Positions 58,095 through 64,000 of a stretch of 64,000 nucleotides of DNA are shown piece after piece. How positions within the stretch are numbered: the stretch's first letter is position 1; every line of letters starts with the position of its first letter. A program made the position numbers and the translations under genes. A model generated the notes under the pieces. The model did not search any database. It was not told the DNA's origin and saw only the letters and a list, made by a program, of their open reading frames with translations. Origin of the DNA: Acarospora socialis (Eukaryota > Ascomycota > Lecanoromycetes > Acarosporales > Acarosporaceae); contig JAMYGW020000001.1 of the NCBI GenBank assembly GCA_025617375.2, positions 2,604,001 through 2,668,000 of the forward strand, written 5' to 3'.

Positions 58095-59680
58095 GACATT
58101 TTCATAGATAGTGGATCTGCTGTTGAAGAAATAGGCTGTAGTGCTTTGAAAACACTGCATTCTGCACTATTTGCTTGATGTTTCTCACCACAATTGCTGC
58201 ATTTATAGACTATATGTGCACAAGTGGTTCCTTTTGACTGTGTGGGACAAAGGAAACAGCCATGTTCTCTAGTATTGTGGTTTCCCGCACAGAATTGACA
58301 TGTGTCTTGATTTTTGCATACTTTTTGAGTATGTCCAAACTTTTGACACTTTCTGCATTGATCTGTTGGTTTGCAAGTGTTGTAGACTGCAGTTCTAACT
58401 GATGTTCCAGCAATTATCAGTCTGTTTCTGAGTGCTTTTTGAGCTTCTTGTTCTGATTTGACTGTCAAAACAATAGATGCATGCTGTTTTTCCTGTCTGG
58501 CTTCTTCTGAAGTAAGCCAGCGTGGTAAAATAGCTAGTTTGATATCTTTGTTGAAGATTTCTACTTCATCTTTGACTAGTTGCATGTCTTCTTTGCCGTT
58601 GAAAATAGCTGTGGGAATTCCATGTGCTACTATTTTGTACCACTTTTCATCCTTTTTGATTTCTATGAATTCAGATGATGAATTTCAGATTTGTTGATGT
58701 TTTAGCAAGTCTTCTGCTGTGCCTTCACTGGTTGTGAGCACTATACTAGCTTTGAATTGTGAAATAGCAACTGTGGAAACCAGCAAATTGTCTATTTTTG
58801 CTGTTTTAAGTGCATTGTTGATTTTGTTGCACATGTCTATGGCATTGATAGTAGTTGTGGGTATTTTTGACTTTATAACTAGATGTCTTTCTCTGAAAGT
58901 AATGGGTTTATCTACTACTTTTGACTTTGGTGCTTTTTTTTGAACAGTTGTCCATGAGTTTTGAGCATTTTGATCTTTGCTGCTTGCAATTGATGCATAT
59001 GTTGCTGATTTCACTGTTTTTGTTAATGTTGGCTGTTCAAAGCTGGTTTTGTTTGTCTGTACAAAGTTGATAGGGTTTGTTTTGTTTGTCTGAAAGACAA
59101 ATGCTGGTTTCTCTGTGGTTTCTGACTTTGTCTTAGACATTGTGTGAAGAATTTTGTCTAGTTTGATGTTGACTTCATCTTTGAAGCTGTCTAGTTGTTG
59201 TTGAACATCTAGTTTCTGATGAAATGCTTCATCTGACTGTTTGAGTGAGTCTAGATTTGCATTTTGTCTTGCTTGATTCAGTGTCTTGATGCTAGTTTCT
59301 AGTTCTTGTTGAACTATGGGGTTTGTGAATTGCTGAATAGCTTGCTTGAGGTATTTTCTGGCTTGTTGAAGTAGTTTGTCACCATTTTGGCTTTTTGAGT
59401 GTAGGTTTGTGCAGTTTGCATGATGAGTTTCATGCTGATTTGGTTCTTCATCAGAAGAAATAGCTTCTAGCACTGAACTGGCAATAGCTCTTCTCTTTTT
59501 AGACTTTAGAATAGTCTTTTGAGAAGATTTGATGGTGATTTGTGATCCCAACAGGTCTGGTGAACTCATAAAGAGTTGTGGAAGTGCTGTTTTTGATGAT
59601 TTTTGTTGTTTTGTAGGTGTTTTTGGGTTTTCTAGGTTGAAATCTTGCATGAAGTTGCTGGAATTCAGTGCAAAAGTCAT
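58091..59680 (-). CDS. LINE copy 2 ORF1 (gag-like)
   Basis: Counterpart of copy 1 ORF1: ATG at 59,680, stop at 58,091-58,093, 530 codons. The same in-frame TGA is at 58,685-58,687. The three zinc knuckles are intact. Differences in the first 331 residues number about 19, among them ASPV to ASSV, RRLV to RHLV, MRNK to MCNK and SFGQ to SFEQ. Confidence 0.85.
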
Positions 59681-60818
59681 GATATGAGGTGTTTTTGGGG
59701 TCCATCCTGTTCAAATCCAAAATTCTATTCAAATCCAGGTCCAGAAGGTCTATGTCTAGCAGTAATTATCTAGTTTTTGAAGGTAAAAACTAGATTTTCC
59801 TGAGGTTCTAGATTATAGAAGCTTTGAATTCTTATTTCATCTAGAATAGGCTGTACTCAATTGCCTAATCCAGATGTTGCTTAATATCCCAATTCACCTA
59901 GAGTAGATAAACTCTACAATAGGCTTTTACCAGCTCTACTATAAGCAAGACTATACTATAAGTCACTCAACCACTAGATCTTGGGGCAGATGCGTCTAGG
60001 GCAAGATTTCCACATGAAGTCTCATATTTATATCCCAACTACTCAGACGACATTGTTTGCCAGTCTGAGCTTTTACCAGCAGGTAAGACTAGAAAATAGC
60101 TACCTGCTTATACCCTTCACTAGGTCTTTGTGAGATGCTTCTAGTGTAGAGTATGTCTTCACTGGTAGGTTCTTTCTGCACACAAAACACTAATCAATTG
60201 ACAGAAGAAATGCTCAAATTCCAGCTAAATCCGTCAAGAAATGACTATTTTGCGGCTAGTTTTTGCGGAAACTACGTGCAGTTGCTGGAATTGAGCGATT
60301 TGGTGTAATTCAGCCTGTAATGCTTAGAAATTTGACCTGAAACGCTGGTTTTTGGGCGAAAAAAGCTGAAAAGTAGTTGATTTTGTTGATAAACTAGCTT
60401 GTTTTGATGGTAGAGCTATGTAGGTATGTTGTATAATGTGTGAATTGATGTGGCTTGGTGTGTATAGGCTGGAATTGCTGCGTAGTTGGCGTAAAAGTGG
60501 TGTTTTTGGTGTTTTCTTGGTTGTTTTGGTGTTTTTGGTGTTTTGATGTGAGTGAGGCTTAGTTGAGGTATCTGGTGATGCTTGGTGCGCAGAAATTCTG
60601 TCAAGCAAGCTAGGAAAATTAAGCGAAAATTTGCGAACTTCAAAAACTAGATACTAAGGGGTACAACTAAACAGTTCAACAACTTTGTGAGCAATAAAGA
60701 TATCAAAAAGCAGTAATAGTATGAACTTTAGAAGAGATCAAGGTGAAGAAAACTGTTGATTCAGAATTTTTGAAGACGCATTGGTTGTGACAATGTTGAT
60801 GTCTGAAATGTTGTTTTT

Positions 60819-60968
60819 TCAGATTGATTATTCACATGTACAAGATTTGGGTTTTGTTTGGTGTCTACATCTTTCACTATATGTCTATTAACTGCCATAG
60901 CTTTTATAGCTGCATGCATAGAATGAAGAATAAATAAATAAATAAATAAATAAAAATAAATAAATAAA
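60819..60968 (+). mobile_element. Tad-type LINE, copy 3, 5'-truncated 3' end
   Basis: About 150 bp matching copy 1 from about 53,283 to its end (CAGATTGATTATTCACATG ... GCATAGAATGAAG) with a longer AAAT-repeat tail (60,927-60,968). It starts exactly where copy 2 ends, in opposite orientation. Truncated 3' fragments are usual for LINE target-primed reverse transcription. Confidence 0.85.
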
Positions 60969-61139
60969 TGATATGGTGTATATTTTGCATGTGAAAGCTT
61001 TGCACAATGAAATATTGTGAAAATATCACAATAACTCTCTTGTGAGACATCTGATCACAGACTGAATCTATATACAAGTTTGTGAAAAGTATTGATGATT
61101 AAAGATGAAAAAACAAATTGAAAACTATTGTTTATTCTG

Positions 61140-61760
61140 TCTTGTATGTCTAGAAGCACAGATAATTTATGAGAAGTCTGTGAAGCAGTTACAGTTCTTA
61201 AAGTACTTTATATAACTCTGAAACATAATTACAATGAACTTCATTACAGATTTGTCAAAGAGCAAAGTCTATAAAGATATCTATGATGTGATTCTGAATG
61301 TGATTGACAAATTTTTAAAGATGTATTATTATATTTCATGTCAAAAAAACATGATCACAGAAGATTTCACAAAGATCTTTATACAGAAGATAGTCTGTTT
61401 GCACAGAATTTTGATAGTTATAATGTCAAACTGAAAATCACTGTTCATTTTACAGTTCTAAGTCAATGTGATATATGCTTTAAAGATTAAGTGATGATTA
61501 AACACTGTCTTTCATTCACAGACTGATGAGCAGACAGAATATCAAAATAATGTTCTTGAACAATATCTGTAAAGTTATGTTAATTATGAGCAAGATGACT
61601 GAGTATCATTACTGCTCTTAATGAAGTTCATATATAATGCAAGTAAGCATTCTGCAATTCAAAAGACATCTTTTGAGATGATTTATGAATATCACTCAAG
61701 ATTCAATCTATTGACAACAGACAAGATGATCAAATATACTGTGAAGCAAGAAAGCTCTGT
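61140..61760 (+). mobile_element. Ty3/Gypsy-type LTR retrotransposon fossil, integrase part
   Basis: Plus-strand reading shows a Gypsy integrase core resemblance: FITDLSKSK, then VIDKFLKM, and further on YNASKHSAIQKTSFEMIYEY (about 61,636-61,700), which follows the family order. No LTRs or outer limits could be found in the window, so the element is larger than given, and the LINE group on its left may have inserted into it. It is old and broken in many places. Confidence 0.7.
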
Positions 61761-64000
61761 GAAAACTAAAAATTTAATGAACTGACTTCACACAAGTCAT
61801 GAAAAAATTCAAAGATTTCTCATGAGAGCTCAAGAGTATCAGAAGAAGTACTACAATAAAAAATGAAGAAACATCATGTTTGTACTAAGACAGAAAGTCT
61901 AACTATGTATTAAGAACATATTTATAGAGAAATTCTTGCAGAAGCTAAACTGACTATGCTATGAGCTCTATAGAATTCTTGAACAGATAAAGAATTAAGT
62001 TTATAAGTTAGAGCTGCTGAAGATTCTAAATATTCATAATGTCTTTCATATCAGTTTACTCTGAGTTCATAGATCTTACAAAGACAATGAATCTTCAGAA
62101 CTCAAATCTTTACATTTAGTGATAAACTCATGTTATAGAATCTTAACCACTAAGACAAAAGACCTGCCTGACTTGTGTGATCAGGTTCTAAGTGAATATA
62201 TGAGTGAATGTGCAGATTGTGCAATGTGCAACTGTAACAACTCAGATGTACATGAGTATGAGATTTTCACTATTTTGAATTCATGAGTTCAAACAATTCT
62301 CAATGAACAATCAATACTACAATATCAAATTACATAAAAAAAGTACACAGATTCTACCTGAGAATTCAAAGTTAATGTGAAGAATGTTTGAAGACTAATT
62401 AACAAGTTTCACAAGAAAAATCTCAACAAGCTCAAATCAACATCTGCAAAGCTCACAGAAACTAAAGTCTGACTTAATTTCATCTTGTATTCACATGCAA
62501 AACTACTTGTCACTCACATTGCATAAAAGTACAGACTCTTGTGAGTGTTCTTTACTCAGAACAGTTTAAATAATATGTTAATAAAATTCTTAAAAAGTCA
62601 GAATACTGATCAAAAGAACTCAACAGAGCTTAACAAGATAGATCTGTGATGAAGATTTAACAAAACTGTTGAAGATAACTGAGTTCAGTGAAGCTTAAAT
62701 TGAAGTTTTATGAAGATGTGAGAAAAACTGTGAATTATGATGCTAAAAAATCAATATTCATAACAATATCAGAGATAAGAATCATCTATAGAAGCTGAAA
62801 AAAGAAGTTGACACATAATGAACTGAAGAGCAGAAAGAGAATTTATTTTTTTCAGTCAAAAAAAATATGAATAATGTATTTTCTTCAGTCATAGAAGAAA
62901 AAGAGAATGTTATTAATCAGTATTATAATCATATCTGTATAAAGAAAACTTACAGAAAAAAGAGAAAGAGCTGATCATCATAGTGATGAAAGACATCTAC
63001 TCTGTTTTTTTGATCATGATCTGCTGAACTTTCTTCATATATATAAGTATTTGTGAAGTTTTCTCATTCTCACAAAGCTTCAAAAACTCATTCACATAAC
63101 TCAAAACAATTCACACAATCACACACAGAAGCAGCAACACATCAGAAAACAACACAGAGAACAATAATGATGATAAAGATGATGATGATAACAGCAATAC
63201 AGCACTCAAAACAATAACTGCAACAGCTATAAACTATTAATTTTAGACACAACAGATCAGAAAAAATCACATATTAATTTAATTTTCATCTGAATCATCA
63301 GAAAATCTGCATGTCTGTTCAGAAATCTACAAGTATTCTGTGCACTTGTTAGTTTCTGTAATATAATATTTGTGAAAATAAACAATGATTCTTGAATTAC
63401 TTTGAGCTTCAGAGCACAGCAAACACATTAATATCTGAGCATTTTTCTGTTTCATCATCAGAATGAATTATTGATATGCTTTGTGATAATTCAAAAACTC
63501 AATAACTTACAATACTTTGCAATATTGTCAAAACAGCAAAGTCAGAAGCTCTGTTTTCTGAATAGTTAAGTTTTGTTGAAGAAATTGATTGTTGATGACA
63601 ACAAAAATCAAAAAATGTGTCAAATCAGTGATAAACTCATCATAAGCTTTAAAATGATGATCTGAAGAAGAAGCAGTCATTATTTAGTTATTTATGAAAT
63701 ATTCATGTATTAGTCAACAGTTCACTACACATGCTCAGAATGAACATCTGACACATAGTGAGATGAATGATGTTATCTCACAACTACTCATCAATTATAT
63801 TCAACTTGATTTTGTGTGTGCAAATGATGTGATGCAGAAAAAAGATTGAGAAAACATGTATTTTGTATGCAAAAAAATCAAAATCACTCACTTTTAATAT
63901 GTTTTCACATTCTGCTCAGGAATTCTTATCTGATTATGAGTGAAAAGACTTGATGAAAATTTCACTGCAATTATAATGATGAAGTTACTTGACTGCAAGT
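61761..64000. other. AT-rich repeat-derived DNA to window edge
   Basis: Continues the strongly AT-rich composition without long open frames. Its first part probably belongs to the 3' region of the Gypsy fossil. A TATATATAAG stretch near 63,038 followed by CA-rich DNA could be the leader of another old element, but I cannot support a family. Confidence 0.35.

Larger units (their letters stand above)
53981..60818 (-). mobile_element. Tad-type LINE, copy 2, inverted
   Basis: About 6.8 kb, near-identical to copy 1 in reverse orientation, 3' tail at 53,981-53,999 (T8 then ATTT repeats on the plus strand). The 5' end stops about 65 bp short of copy 1 and directly abuts a third LINE fragment. It carries the same two TGA codons as copy 1 plus at least three further ones in ORF2, so it is more decayed. 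Most amino-acid differences from copy 1 (Pro to Ser, Gly to Glu, Arg to Cys or His) match C-to-T in CC or CG. Confidence 0.9.

Noticed and set aside
53981-60968. Copies 2 and 3 as one LINE with a 5' inversion from twin priming
   Set aside because: Copy 2 has its own 3' end with tail at 53,981, so both pieces own 3' ends; two events are needed.
30960-64000. Classical CpA-directed RIP as the cause of AT-richness
   Set aside because: CA and TG are the commonest C- and G-containing dinucleotides left; CC, GG and CG are missing instead.

Overview
The window looks like part of a filamentous ascomycete genome (Pezizomycotina). The genes carry short introns of about 44-170 bp with GT...AG ends, spacing is compact, and the recognisable orthologues are fungal (LSB6, MED21, RRG7, SPC24, FIS1, BST1, IRC3, RRN5, a Swi3/Rsc8-type protein). 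The sequence has two compartments: a GC-balanced, gene-dense part (1 to about 30,910) and AT-rich, repeat-packed blocks (30,918-41,871 and about 43,380-64,000). One 1.5 kb gene island (41,872-43,380) sits between the blocks.

Gene-rich part, left to right: the 5' exons of a minus-strand protein that may be a GATA-type regulator (1-670); type II phosphatidylinositol 4-kinase (1798-4203, +); a SNF2/RING helicase of the SMARCA3/HLTF type with one intron (4886-8489, +); a divergent pair, Mediator subunit MED21 (-) and mitochondrial RRG7 (+); an unresolved stretch with a possible decayed or heavily spliced minus-strand gene (10,454-13,360); a divergent pair, kinetochore SPC24 (-, four exons) and mitochondrial fission FIS1 (+, four exons); a RING-H2 ubiquitin ligase (16,065-17,656, +); GPI inositol-deacylase BST1 (-, six exons); a divergent pair, IRC3-like mitochondrial helicase (-) and RRN5-like Pol I factor (+); and a SWIRM/ZZ/SANT Swi3/Rsc8 chromatin subunit (-). 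These are housekeeping genes of unrelated pathways (phosphoinositide signalling, DNA repair, transcription, mitochondria, mitosis, ER quality control). I see no metabolic cluster.

The first AT-rich block is a single nested insertion. A long-terminal-inverted-repeat element of 10,954 bp is flanked by a 6-bp target duplication, CTAATG. A degenerate Copia-type LTR retrotransposon (35,030-40,488, minus strand) with 217-bp LTRs and a 5-bp duplication, ATTAT, lies inside it. The outer element landed in what was probably the shared promoter of the Swi3/Rsc8 gene and the electron-transfer-flavoprotein alpha gene (42,029-43,207, +), pushing them about 11 kb apart.

The second block holds two near-identical, nearly full-length Tad-type LINEs in inverted orientation (46,513-53,413 + and 53,981-60,818 -) separated by only 0.57 kb. 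A third, 150-bp copy is abutted at 60,819. Around them lie degenerate sequence, a Ty3/Gypsy integrase fossil (about 61,140-61,760) and tandem repeats.

The most unusual signal is the mutation pattern of the AT-rich blocks. CC, GG and CG are almost absent while CA and TG stay very common. Classical repeat-induced point mutation (CpA to TpA) would give the opposite. The changes between the two LINE copies agree mostly with C-to-T in CpC and CpG contexts. All exon boundaries were read by eye from splice signals and reading frame, without alignment tools.
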